Of a DNA stretch of 64,000 nucleotides, positions 45,514 to 59,193 are shown piece by piece (the stretch's first letter is position 1; the number at the start of each line of letters is the position of its first letter). This stretch comes from Rutstroemia sp. NJR-2017a BVV2 (Eukaryota; Ascomycota; Leotiomycetes; Helotiales; Rutstroemiaceae). Location: positions 1 through 64,000 of the forward strand of contig NJPS01000010.1 in the NCBI GenBank assembly GCA_002946415.1, in the 5' to 3' direction. The notes under the pieces were generated by a model. It was given only the letters and a program-made list of their open reading frames with translations, had not been told where the DNA came from and did not search any database. The position numbers and the translations under genes are program-made.

Positions 45514-48500
45514 TTACCTCTCTCTCCAAATAAGTTTATCTTCAAGTACTATTATCTTAGCTAAAGACTAGTAATTAGTATTAGTTAAATAAGTATAGAG
45601 TAAAGAGTATATTAAAGAAATAAGCTAAAGAATATATATCTTTAGGCCAATATTATTAGATAATCACTATCAGTATAGTTATAATCCTCTTCTCCATTCT
45701 GGAACAATTGTAGCTATTTAGGTAGAAAGGTAAATAAGCTAGAAAGTATTGGATTCTCCAAATAGAAGTTATATAACTTATATAATACTATCTTCAAGTT
45801 AGAAGCTTTATACTAGATCAGATCAGTATTATAGTTGAGCTAAGAAATATAGTATTTTAGAAATCTATAATATTTTCTATAAACAAATACTTTATCGATC
45901 TTATACTTATCAGTATCTATAATATTGAGTAATAGTAGGAGTTTATTATATTATCTAAGTAATAGATTATTAAAGGCTTTATATAATTTATCTGCTAGAA
46001 ATATATTATAGATATATATAATATTAAGTAGTTCTAAGTAGAATAAATAATCTATTTTCTCAAGTACCTTAAAGTATCTATTTGTAGAATAATCTAGCTT
46101 TCTTGATGATCGCTATATCGGGAGATATTATATATCCAACTATATATAGTTACTTATATCGAAATTAATAGATCTTCGATATATATTAGCTACTTTAGAT
46201 ATATAGTCTTATACTCTCTATATAATAGAGTATATATATTTAAGTACTTCGTAGTTATAGTAAATATAAATATAGATATTAGCTATATTGAGATTATCAA
46301 CTATAAGATAATCTGTTTACTAGCTCTATAGGACTCTAGGAATATATCTATAGAGTACTTCAAAAGATAAGAGGTTTTCAAACAACAAATATAGAAGTAT
46401 TAACTAGATATAGTTTATTATAGAAAGGTATTTCGATCAATTATCTTAATAGTAGCTAACAAAGAGTTTTAAATGCTTTTATAGATACTAATTATAAATC
46501 TCTATCTAACTATCTATTTATAGGTAATCTATAATAGAGAGTTTGGTATCTATATCTAAGATATTATTGAATTCTTTCTAGAAAGAGGAAATAAACTAAA
46601 GACTATAATCTGATAGTATAGTAGTTGATAGGCTATAATACCGGTAAATATATATCAAATATAGTTTAGTCTATTTATATATATCGATGATCTTATAGTA
46701 GAGAATAGTAATAGCCTATTTGCTCAAATAATCGATAATAACTAATATATTATCGAATTTGTATTTGTCTTTATTAAAGCTATAGTAATCTATAGTAATA
46801 TGCTCCTAAGTATATATAGAGATTGATAGAGGATATAATAAACTAGATATCTTATCTCTTGATACTGAACTATAATAGTAGATATAGTAGTTATATATAT
46901 AAGTAGTAATATTGCCTTGAAGGCTATACTAATACTACTGGTAGGTAAGTAGTAATATAATCTTCCGAATACTAAGGTATATAGTTATTATAGAATTATA
47001 GATTTCGCGGATTAGATAGATATACAAATTAGCTATATCAGAGATAATCAGATAACCTTTATAGAATAATAAGTTATTTTATATAGAAAGTTTAGCTTGA
47101 TTAGTAATCAATATAATTCTCAGAGATTATAAACTTTTCATCTCTCGGTTTGCTTGTAAAATATATATAACAAAAGTAAGTTGATTTGATATATTATATA
47201 GCTCGGATAGCTAGGAGTTGGTTTCGCAGAAATAGGTATATATTTGAGTAGCAATTATCTAGAAATCCAATTGCTCTTTTTTCAATAACTATTATACTTT
47301 TTTCTCTTTCTTAGTTTTATTCTAGAATTCCAATTTATCTATTTTGCAAATTAAAGTATCAACTAGAGAATTCTATTTTCCGGGATAATATATAATCAAG
47401 AAGTAGTAGTCAGTAAGTAATTCAGCTTAATATACTTAACAAGTATTAAAAAACTTAATTGATATAAAGTATTCTAGTACTTTATAATTAATATAAATAT
47501 ATATCTAATAAGAAATACTAGTTAGCTTGGTATACCAGTTTGCAAACAATTTAATAATAGCTAGTATTTCCTTATTATATATCTTATAGTTGAGCTCTAT
47601 TGTTTATATAGTTTTAGAGAAGTAGGCGATAGATAAATAGTTATTTCTATATTTCTATAAAAGTATATTAGTTATTACTCTATCTGATATATCGGTTTCA
47701 AGTATATAAAGGAATATATGATTATAGTATTTGAGTTAAGAAATAGAAATTAGTATCTCTTTTAGTATATTGAATATTTATTAATAGTTTTTATTGAAAT
47801 CGAAATAAGTTCCGATCTTTATTAAATTAATCAAAAGTTTTGTAATCAGACCAAAGTTATAAATAAACCAGTAATAGAAGTTACAGAAATCTAAGAAGAA
47901 TTAAATATTTTTTATAATACTAGAATATTACTATTTTTATATAATAACAACCTTTTCTGGATCTACTTCAATATCTTTGATAGAGATAATAAATCTCAAG
48001 TATTTTGTTTATTTGATATCGAATTCGTATTTCTTTATATCGACTTAGAGACTAGTATCTTGGAGGTATTATAGAACTAATCTTATATATACTATATATT
48101 CCAGTTTATTCTTAGAGTAAATCAGGATATTATCTAAGTAAGTAATATAGAATATATCTAGATAGTCGAAAAATATATTATTTATATAATATTGATAGAT
48201 TATAGAGCTATTTATTAGTTCGAAAAGTATAACTTTGTATTTATATATTCTATAGTATATTCGAAAAGTAATATACTTTTTCGAAGTAGAGTTTATTCGA
48301 ATATAGTAAAAGGCTTAATAGATATCTAGCTTAGTAAAGATCTTTGTATTTATAATACTAGTAAGTATTTTGTCAATTAGGGATAATAAATACCAATCCT
48401 TGTAAATAAGGATATTGAGTATTCGGAAATCGATATAGAAATATAGATTATCTATAAGTTTCTTAATAAAGAAAATAGAGATTATAAATAGTACTTAGCT

Positions 48501-51418
48501 AAGTTTGATAAAACCTTTTATTAGATTCTCGGTAAAATACTTCTTAATAGTCTCAAGCTCTTTAAGAGATATCTTATAAAGCAAATTATATTTTAATATT
48601 TTCTTACTATCGTTCTCTAAATAGATCTTATAGTTATAGAGACAATAAAATAGTAATATATCTGATTCGGTTTTAGAGAAGATATAGATATAATCAGTAT
48701 ACTTATCGGGGATTAGTAGCTCAATAGTATCTATTTATAGAAGAGAATATATAATAGCTTTTCGAAATTAAGGGAAGAGAAACTAAGTTATAAAAACTAC
48801 TTTCTACTACTCTTCGTTTTAGGTATCTCGATATTAGTCGATTAGGTTATCTAATTCTTGCAAAGTTACAATAAACAGTTTATAGTTGCTATATCTTTTG
48901 TAGATAGTATTTAAGGTAGTATTCGAGATAGTACAGATTTCAATAATAGAGAGTTTATATATAGCGAGAGATATCCAGAGGGGCTTTGAGGAGTACTTAG
49001 AAGCTGGAGAAGAAGATATTTCTACTGTTTTCAACTTCTTTTCTATCTTGATAGTACTTAGCTTTGCTAACTTCTTATATAATAACTTAGTATTAATTAG
49101 GACTACTTTAGCTATATTAGAATTCAATCTACTAGATAGAGCAAAATCGGAGAAGATAAAGTCTAATTTCGGCTCTTTCAGATATTTCTCAGTTGGCTTA
49201 TAGAGCAGAGTGATTTTATTGATAGTTTTAGCCTAAGTTAGAAAATATTTCTTCCTCCAGAATATATCTAGTTATCGGTTTCTCTGATCGGTATCGGCTT
49301 GATATAAGTAGTCGACTATAGGTCGGTTATCTTATTGTACTTCGAAGTTAACTATATAATTGAATATACAAAATAGATCAGTTAGCTACTTAAGTCGGTA
49401 ATATATATAGTCTAGAAGTATATAGTACTCAGCAAACTATTATCGTTTTAGAATAATATACTAGAATCCAAGGTAGGTAATTAAGAAGAGGATAAACGAT
49501 TATATATAGTTATCGACTATAAGATTAATTAAAGTATAATATATAATCTCCTAACTACAAATACTATTATAGCTCTTAACTTATAAAGGGGATTTCAAAT
49601 ATTTAAGAATAGGTTTTAGAATAGAAGAAAGATATTTAAGGAAAAATATATCGATAAATATAAAGCTATTTGCTCCTAAATCAATAAGAGCTTTAGATTA
49701 GAAAAAAAGGTTATTCTTTATTAAAGTATATAGAAGTATTATATACTTTTCTTCTATTAAGATAGTAAGATCTAAGTATCTTATATCTCTTAGCTTATCT
49801 AGAAAGGAGTTTTTTACTAGATAGTATCTTTTGTCTAGTTTATCTCTTTATAAACTATATAAGCGATTACCTCTACTTCAACCAGAGTAAGATCCTCTTG
49901 GGTATCTATAAAGGTTTCTTGATCTTTATCTACTTCCGAGTATTCAATTATATCTATAGTATAGAAGGTATAGGACTTAGCTCGATCTCTGCTATAGTTG
50001 CCTAAAAAGATAAAATAGTATTATATACTGTTTTGTTGAAAAGCAGGGATATTATAGTAAAGAGTAAAGTACTATAGGGTATTGATAGATATAGAAGTAC
50101 CAAGGTATAGGTTCACAAGTATATATATATATAGAGTATTAGATTGTTTTGCTTAGGTAGTTAACTTGTTCTTATTTGTAGTATAGGATCCACTTTATAA
50201 TCTATAAGTAAAGTTACTAGTAGAGGTATCGGAATATACAGTATTTATAATCTTGATTCCTACTTTATTTACTTCGAACTATTAGTAGATCTATATATCG
50301 CCTTCAAGGAATTAGCTAGCTATATATCCTATACCTATAGTATATTGATAGAACTCGGTAACTTTAATAATCAGATCTTGGCAAAGAGTATATTTATCTG
50401 TAATACCTATAATAGTAGCAAATAGTATAAACTGTTAGTAGAACTTAGTAAAGCTTAAGTTGCCTATACGAAGTATATAATACTTATCGGCTATATATTA
50501 TATTTCTATTAGATCAATCAAGAAAGTTGCTACTGATTTGACAAACTATATAGCTATCAAGAAAGGAAATTACTATAGGTATAACTCTTCGAAGTATACT
50601 AGTACTATACCTTATATCTGCTCTAGAATATATTATTATCGGAAGCTTTCGATTAGTAATATATATTAGTAAATCTCGAGTTATTCTAGTATAAATACTT
50701 TCTATAAGCTCGACTTAATATTTGTACTATTGTTTAGTTTATTATATAGATCTGTTACCTTAGAATAGTAAAGAGCTAAGTTAATCGATATAGATAAGTT
50801 ATAGATTTGTATACAGAGTTGCTATTATATCTTATATATATTTGCTATATATAGAGTATTATAGAAGAAATATATATATTCTCTTATTAGAAGTACTAAT
50901 ATAATCTACTTAATTGATAATTGAATACTTCTTAGTTTATCGATTTCTTCAGAAAGTTTTTGTAGCTACTTTATAAAGAAGGTATTCTGTTTTTCTAGTA
51001 TTGGTATACTTGCTTAGTTATCGATATTCTTGTTAGTAATTCGGAGAGTAGTAATACTGGATACTAAGCTTTATATCTCTTATTAAGAGAAGGTTCTGTT
51101 CTGATCTCTGCTATTATTATTATTATTTATACTGATTCTTTCTTGGATATCGATATACTATCCAGAAAACAGAATATCGTTAGTAGTGGAATAGATATTA
51201 ATTGAATATTTAGAAGGTATTCTGTTTATTATTATTATTATTGCTGAATAGGAGGTATATTATAAAGGTTATTAGTAATTACTATATATCAAGGATCTCT
51301 CGGAATAGGTCTACTTTTACTATTTAGTAATCAGAATAATCAGAGACAAAGAAGAATAAATAGCTGATATTATTTGGATAGCTATCAATTAACTAGTAGG
51401 ATTGAGAGTTATTAATAA

Positions 51419-51632
51419 TATAATAAACCTTCAATAATAGAATAGATTTAGTCTTAGAATTAACAATTAAAGAACTAAGAAGGTTATAGAGTTCGAAGAG
51501 TTTAAATATAGGAAGTTGATTATATATAGAGTATATAGTATACTAATACTATAGCAGCTTAGGCAGAGAGTTTGACTAAGTAAGCCTTAGGTAAGGAGCT
51601 AGCTCCAGATTATAATTGTAAAGTTCGTTATA
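51419..51632 (-). repeat. Gypsy 5' LTR (right side)
   Basis: 214 bp, from TATAATAAACC to AAGTTCGTTATA on the plus strand. Gag begins about 200 bp inward (leftward). The target duplication ATTCT follows at 51,633-51,637. Confidence 0.92.
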
Positions 51633-51637
51633 ATTCT

Positions 51638-52086
51638 ATTATATTATTTAGAGATATCGATTTAAATATTTTTTAGAAATAATTAAACTAGAAGATATAA
51701 TAAATTGAAAAGAAAGTTTATTATTAGATTATCAAATTAGAAGAATCTTAGAAATCTAATCTATAGTTATATTAAATAAAATAGATTAAGTATTTAAATA
51801 TATTGGATTAGAAGAAATTATAAGTATTAGTTATTTTAGTAAAGAATAATAAATTCAAATTAGAAATATTATATAAGATATTTGATTAGTTAATTTAATA
51901 TATATAATATTATTATATTCAATTAATAATAGAATTAGAAATATTATTCGAAATAAATCAAAAAAAAGTAAATAAAGATATCTAGATATTATTTGATAAT
52001 TAGATAGATATTATTATTATTTTATAATATATAAAGATTTATAAATAATTAATATATTATATTTTCTAGTATAAAGATATTAAATC
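51638..52086 (+). pseudogene. TLH copy D, second part
   Basis: Continuation of 44,219-45,299 after the Gypsy insertion. It aligns with copy A 6130-5690, copy B 38,250-38,710 and copy C 43,740-44,180. It ends at AAATC (52,082-52,086), where a second Gypsy copy begins in the opposite orientation. The rest of the helicase is absent from the window. Confidence 0.82.
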
Positions 52087-52300
52087 TATAATGAACTTTA
52101 TAATTATAATTTAGAGCTAGCTCTTTACCTAAGGTTTATTTAGTTAAACTCTTTATTTAAGCTACTATAGTATTAGTATACTATATACTTTATATATAAT
52201 CAATCTTTTGTATTTAAACTTTTTGAGTTTTATAGTTCTCTTAGTTTTTTAGTTATTAATTCTAAGGCTAAATCTATTCTATTATTGAAGGTTTATTATA
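52087..52300 (+). repeat. Gypsy 5' LTR, plus-strand copy
   Basis: 214 bp, the reverse complement of the LTRs at 45,300, 51,419 and 18,756 apart from transitions. The preceding five bases AAATC are the expected target duplication, whose partner lies beyond the window. Confidence 0.9.
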
Positions 52301-53047
52301 TTATTAATAACTTATAATCTTATTAGCTAACTAATAACTATCTAAATAATATTAGCTAACTTATCTTTTTTTATTTCTAATTATTTTGATTACTGAGTAA
52401 TAAAAGTAGATCTATTCTAAGAGATCCTCGATATATAATAATCTCTAATAATCCTTATAATATATCTTCTATTCAATAACGATAATAACAATAAATAGAA
52501 TATCTCCTAAATATTCAATTAATACCTATTTTATTACTAATAGTATTCTGCCTTCTAGATAGTATATCGATATCCAAGAAGAAGTTAATATAGATAATAA
52601 TAATAATAATAGAGATTAAAGTAAAACCCTTTCTTAATAAGAAATACAAAGTTTAGTATCTAGTACTATTATCTTCTAAGTTATAGATAAAAGATCTAGA
52701 AATCATCTCGATAAACTTGAATAACTTACTACTAAATATATTAAACTAAAACTATATAATAAGAATCTTTTATAACAATTAAAAGAATAATCCGATTAGT
52801 TTGAATAGTAAAGATTAGCTAGTATTCCACTTCCAACTATTGAAGATAATAACTCTATATCTCTATTTATTATCTATTTTCGACAAAGATCAATATTATT
52901 GATCTCTCAATATATTACAATATATAACTCAATAGCACTCTCTATATATTTACAAATCCCGAAGATAGCAAATATAGCTAATAAACTATCCAATAACAAA
53001 TTATTCAAAGTTTTTTTATAGAAAGTAATAGTTCTTAATTATCTTTC

Positions 53048-53418
53048 TATCGAAATATCGGTATTTCAGCTAGGTAATGGTTGTACAGGCTATTATATCT
53101 CAGATATAAAGTGTATTTTATCAAAATAGCTATATATATTTTAGATCGCTATATACTTACCTATATATCTATATATACCGAAACTGGAGTACTAGAGAAT
53201 ATTAAAAAGAGTTTCGAAGTATACTTATTATATATTATAAATAAGCTATTATATAGCTAATTAGTTGTAGAAAAATAAGATAATTTTACCTATTGATATA
53301 AGCTAGCTATTATATACTCAGCCTAGTATCCTAGGTAAATATCGGTATAAGTTTATATAACCTTATTAGACTTTCCCCTTTTTGAGTATATTACTTTTAT
53401 TAGAAAATCCAATCAATA
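53048..53418 (+). repeat. Copia 5' LTR
   Basis: 371 bp, beginning TATCGAAATATCGG and ending CCAATCAATA, consistent with original TG...CA ends altered to TA...TA by RIP. Confidence 0.92.
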
Positions 53419-56400
53419 CTAATCAGTAGTTGATTCTATTGATACTACTGTATACTTCGATTATTGGCTAAGTATCCTCCTCAACCGCAAACCAGCAAGA
53501 TACCCCGATCTGTATATAATAATCTATATCTATAATAGTACTTCAAGATTATATCCCTGAAAGATAGAGTTAATATACAATCAATATTATACTATTCTAC
53601 GAGAACTATAACTTCTTAGATAAGTTATTCTATATAAAGACTACTGTTATCATCTATATTATCTAATTTATTATATAGACTATATAAGCAAAAGAAACTA
53701 ACTATAATCTATAAATTATATACTATGATAATTTCGAAGGATGGATAGAAAAGCTATTCGCTCTAACTAGTATAATACTTCTCTATCAACTACAAGTATA
53801 TATAATAAAACAAAGGGTATTTGTTCAAGATATTATTGGAAGTAGATTATATATCAAGATCTTTATAGTACTTCTTAGAGAAGAGAAACTCTATAAATAA
53901 ATAGAAGAGAAGTTCTAGCAACTTAGGATCTATTATAGATCTCCTAAAGTAAGGGCTTTAGGTAAACAAACTAGTTCTCTTCGATCTATAATAGAAATAC
54001 CGTAGATTTCTTCTATAGCCCTAGATATAGATCGAAACCTGCCAAAACAGTAGGAGGCCGAGAAACCAATATATATACTAGAAATTAGCAGAGAAGCCTG
54101 GGTTCAGTATCTTATCCTTATTTGGAATCCTTCTAGCTATATCAGTAATACTCTATATCCTGCTTTGGATTCTGTAATCATTACTATATAGAACCCTTCG
54201 ATATATAGTAAGTAGCTTAGCGACCTATATAAGCTCTTAAATAACAACCGGAAGAAGTATAGTAATAAGATATATAAAGTAATCGATATCAAGCTTAGAG
54301 TTTTCTAGGACTACTATATAAAAGCAGGTTTACTTCCAGAAGTATATACCTTCGGATTCTCATCTATCCTAAAAGATCGGGTATTAGATTACTTCTTTAA
54401 TCAGATCTCAAAAAGGAACCTCTTCTTTTATATAATACAAGATATAATCTAGAAACACTTCGAAATAAATAAATAGAAATAGATCTATTTATCTAAATAG
54501 AGATCTATTATATATCAAAATATATAGTAGTAGTATCCTGATAAGACTAAGCTGTAATATCTAGAACTACTCTTCGATAAGATCTATACTTTATAGAAGA
54601 GTTTATTATATAAATATCAGAATAAGTATAATCTACAAGATCAAGTTCTTAATATATACTAAGATATATCTGATTATAGCTTTATACTATATAAATCATC
54701 AGATACCTTTAAGTTAGTATATTTAGATCTATATAACTCTATTGCTACTACTATATACAACTGTCAGCAATCCACTACACTTGTTACAGATAAGTAGTAC
54801 TAGATCGATCGGAAATACAAAGGTTCTTATATCTATTACAATTATAATACTCCGCAATAGTCCTCTACTCGAAGAAAGTAAACTATAAAGATACAAATAC
54901 TTTGTAAATACCTAGGATAACCTAGAAAGAAATACCTTATATATAAGAAAGAAGGATATTGGTCTATAAACTATCCTAGTACAGAAATAAAGAAAGTATT
55001 TGACGAATACAAAAAGTAACTAATTACCGAAGAAGGCTTTAGTGATAGTAAGATAGATTAGTATATTTAGTACGAAGAAGAGTAGTAAGAAAAAGAAATA
55101 CTAGAGGATTAAAAAGGAAGTATATATAAGTAGATACTTACAAAGCTTGGCCCAATCGATAGCTAGCAGGCAATAAATATACTTCTCGATCAAAATACTA
55201 TATACCTATTTATATAAGAGGACTTGAAGCTATCTTAAGTATAGTACAAAGAGATCTTTATTTTTGAAGAGCAATACTCTATAGCCAAGTTCCAGAGGAT
55301 TATACTAGATAGTGGAGTATCTGGTATCTCTACAGTAGGAGAACCTCAATTTCAAGTACTATAGCGAGAAGACTCTAGTATTATATTTACCTAGACAGAT
55401 AATAAGGACTATATAATCTACTTCGGGAAGGGAATAGTAAGTATCAAAAGTACTACTATCGTTAGTATACTAGTAGATACAATTACCTTCTATATCATTA
55501 TAGCCAATATCCCCTTCTTATACTATATCCAGGATATAGATAAGATGAATATACAGTTTGATAACCTATATAATATCCTAGTACAAGAAGATAATATTAT
55601 CTCTATCATCTGCAAATAAGGATATCCTTAGATACTTCTAAAGAAAAAGGAAGCAATTGTGTAAATATATATAACGGAAAAAGAGCTGAAGTAGCTATAT
55701 CGATGTTTCGGATACCTGTCTGTACGCAAGCTATTACTATTGCTGGAGAAAGTAGGGCAAGAGGATATTAATATATATATATTTGAACACCTCATTAAGT
55801 ACTACAGGCACTGCTAATTATATACCAAGTTACCAGGTAGATTCAAGTTTACGATCAAGAATGATATCGACTTCAACTATATTGTTATCGTCGATATTAT
55901 GTATATAGGAGGTGCACCAGTACTTCACCTTATAGATAAGATAATAGTATTCAATATAGTATATTTCTTAAAGAACATCTCAGCGAAAACCATATGGAAT
56001 ACAGTATATATATACTGGATTGATATATATTAGGGACTACCCGATTATATTGTATATAATGCAGGAACCAACTTCGCATCCAATAAATTCAGGCAAAACA
56101 TATATACTATAGACTCCGAGGTGAAGGAGGTACTAGTCGAAACATATAATAGTATAGGCAAGGTCGAGCGCTACCATACCTCTCTCCGACGAGCGTACGA
56201 GATCTTGAGCGAAGAGCTGCAGGACGAGTAGATCTCCCGAGATAATATACTACAAATAGCTATTAAAGCAATCAACGATACAGTAAGTCCAGATAGACTA
56301 GTACCTACTTTCTTAATCTTCGGCGCCTACCCCCGGCTCAACCATCAATCAATCCCATCACCATCTATATATATACAAGCTAATACAGTTGAAAAGACAA

Positions 56401-58822
56401 TAGCAGAAGTATATAAGCATAATACTCAACAACAAGTAAAAGATACCTTAGAAGCTAGAAATAGACCAAGAATATCAGAGCTAATCAACCTCTCCCTGTA
56501 ATCGGATATATATATATACCGAGAAAAGGGTGGATAGACCGGACTATATAAACTTATCGGTATAGAAGAAGAAGATAGAATTATATAGATACTAGTAGGT
56601 CCGATCTGTTTTAGAACGATATCTATAAAACCCTTCTACTTAGAAGAGATTCTAGAACTTCAGATCCAAACCGAATATCCTATTCAGCCTAGCTATAAAA
56701 AGGTTAGCTTAGCAGTTCCCCGGAAGCTAATTCTATAAGTTATAATCCCTTTCCGACAGGTAGAAGCATTCCTGACAAAGAAAGAGCAAAGCAACTATAA
56801 GCTAGTACAACAACTATATATATAAGATACTATTACTATAATAAGAGTATCTTTCGAACTCTCTCAACAAACGGAAATTAATAGTTTGATCGCCTATAGA
56901 GTATTCGAAATAGTATAGTACAATCTAGCTATATATAAAGGATATATCTTCAATACTAGATTAGTTAACAAGGTGAAGAACAAAACGATATCAGCTCTAT
57001 ATAAGAAGAGTAGACTTATAGTACAAAGGTATAATAACTAAGGTAAAGAGAATATTCTTATATAAGCACCTATAGTATAGAGATCAAATCAATATCTATT
57101 AGAAGTATTAGTCTCTATATTCCAAGTATAAGGAATAAGAGTAAGTATATATGATATTATATAAGTATATCTATAATCGATTACCGAACTAGCCTATACA
57201 ATTATTACTAGGTTACCAAAGCAGATCGAATACTAGTACCTTAAAAGGATAATTATAATTATCCGCAAACCTCTATATAGTATAGCAGAAGCAGGTATAT
57301 ATTGGTAGGTTATATATTATATATACCACCGTGAGAAGCTCGATATAGAAATATCCTTGTATAATCTATATCTCTTAATCACTACTATATAAGATGTATT
57401 TGTGGTAATTGCTCTACAAACTGATAATATACTTATCCTAGGAAATAAAGCATTCTATAATAAGGAAGTATAAAAGTTAAAGAAAACTAGTTTTCTCGCA
57501 AAGCTAGTAAAAGTACTTATATCTATAAGTTCTCTAACCTTCAACAGATACTATCTAATTCAAGAAGGTAATAAGCTATTGATTATATAGAAAGAACAAA
57601 ACCAGAAGATCAAGATAATTGAACTAGTATCTAAACAGTATACGAATAACTACTACGAGTAATATACTAGAGATATTTACTTCTTAAGTATATACCAGCT
57701 AGAAGCTAGTTTCGACTTTTCGGTTATAGCTCAATATCAGGAACCTATAGATAACAATATATAAATACTTAATAAGTATCTCTAGTAGCAAATAGATAAC
57801 TCGGAAAGAGGACTATATTATATATTACTGAATCTGAGTTATACTAAGTTCTTTATATATATTGATAGCTTATTTGCTAATAATAAAGACCTTAACTCGC
57901 AAATAGGGTTTGTTATTTTTATAATAATTGAAAAGTATATAGCCAAAGTATTTAAGATAAGAGACAATCTTGTATATTGGAATAGTACTAAGAGCAAATA
58001 TATTACTAGAAGTATTTTTGCTTTCGAGATCTATATAATAGTTGCTGATATCGATATAGTTATTATTATAAACCAAATATTCGGTATAATCCTAAAGTAG
58101 CTATATCTGCTAGTACTACCAATTGTGGTATATACCGATTTGTATAGCTTGTATAACTACCTAGTTAAGCTTAGGATAACTAAAGAGAAGTATTTAATAA
58201 TCGATATTATAATATTACAATAATTATACAAATAGCGAGAGCTAACTAAAGTATAATAGATCAAAAAAGATAATAATCTAACTAATACTATAATAAAAGC
58301 AATTCCAAATAAAGTACTCAAGAAGATACTAAACGATAATAAGTTTACTATATATATAGAAAAATAGGTAGTTCGAAAAGAGAAGTAATATCAAAGAAAG
58401 AGGATTCCTTATATTTTTCCTTATTTCCTTGAATCCACTTATTTTTAGTTAGGATAATGCCGGAGATTTTAAAGTTTAAGTTTTCGTTTCTATAGCAACA
58501 CTATATAAAATCGATATTTTTAAGAATACTCTTGGAGATAGATATAAGCAACGAAGGATATACAAAAAGGAAGAATAGAATTTTAAAAGTTGATATTCGA
58601 TATATACTAAATATAAGCTTAAAAAGAATATATAAAGAGCTTCTTAGTTTTATAGTAATAGCAACTATTATTTCAACAATTTTGGACGTAACTAGTTATA
58701 GGTAAAATAGGAGAGTAGAAGAGATTGAATATAAATTTATAACTAAAGCTTGTTTATCTAAGCAATATATCATATATATATATAATATATATAGACCGAA
58801 AAAAAAAAGAAAAAGTTACTAA

Positions 58823-59193
58823 TATTGGAATATCGGTACTTCGACTAGGTAATGGTTGTATAGGCTATTATACCTTAGGTATAAAGTATACTCTATCAAA
58901 ATAGCTATATATATTTTAGGTTGTTATATATCTATCTATATATCTGTATATACCGAAGCTGGAGTACCGGAGAGTATTAAAAAGAGCTTCAAAATATACT
59001 TATTATATATTATAAATAAACCATTATATAACTAGTTAGTTATAGAAAAATAAGATAATTTTATCTATTAACATAAGCTAGCTATTGTATACTTAGCCTA
59101 GTGTCCCAGGTAAATATCGATATAAGTTTATATAACCTTATTGGATTTTCCCACCTTTAAGTATATTACTTTTATTAGAAAGTCCAACCAATA
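58823..59193 (+). repeat. Copia 3' LTR
   Basis: 371 bp, the same length as the 5' LTR, beginning TATTGGAATATCGG and ending CCAACCAATA. Differences between the two LTRs are almost all C/T or G/A. Confidence 0.92.

Larger units (their letters stand above)
45300..51632 (-). mobile_element. Gypsy (Ty3) LTR retrotransposon, complete, RIP-mutated
   Basis: A 6,333-bp element with 214-bp LTRs at both ends and a 5-bp ATTCT target duplication at 45,295-45,299 and 51,633-51,637. The minus strand carries, in order: gag (start equivalent at about 51,218), pol with reverse transcriptase YLDNILIYS (about 48,120; canonical YLDD), RNase H ETDISDRVI and AYFSKTI and YNKEILAIIKLFANW (about 47,700-47,530), and integrase RFDNILVIIDYLSK-like sequence (about 46,760) with a DHPQTDGQTE-equivalent near 46,500. 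Frames are full of stops, so it cannot move autonomously. It lies within TLH copy D and is the same family as the elements at 18,470 and 52,087. Confidence 0.92.
53048..59193 (+). mobile_element. Copia (Ty1) LTR retrotransposon, complete, moderately RIP-mutated
   Basis: A 6,146-bp element with 371-bp LTRs and a 5-bp target duplication CTTTC (53,043-53,047) / TTTTC (59,194-59,198), differing by one C-to-T. The plus strand encodes gag with a zinc-knuckle relic KYLIYKKEGYWSINYP (about 54,940; ligands mostly Tyr), an integrase zinc region YRCFGYLSVRKLL (about 55,690), an integrase core with DYIVYNAGTNFASNKFRQ and SIGKVERYHTSLRRAYEIL (about 56,045-56,205), reverse transcriptase RKPLYSIAEAGIYW and ALQTDNILILG (about 57,265 and 57,415), and RNase H DSLFANNKDLNSQIGFV (about 57,865). 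Domain order integrase before reverse transcriptase defines Copia. A purine tract at 58,799-58,815 precedes the 3' LTR. It is less degraded than its Gypsy host, so it is younger. Not functional. Confidence 0.93.

Noticed and set aside
48834..49127. Minus-strand 97-codon frame as a stand-alone gene
   Set aside because: It is a chance stop-free stretch of the decayed Gypsy polyprotein; the same sequence recurs on the plus strand at about 60,730-61,020.
57870..58076. Minus-strand 68-codon frame
   Set aside because: It is opposite the Copia RNase H domain, which is clearly on the plus strand.
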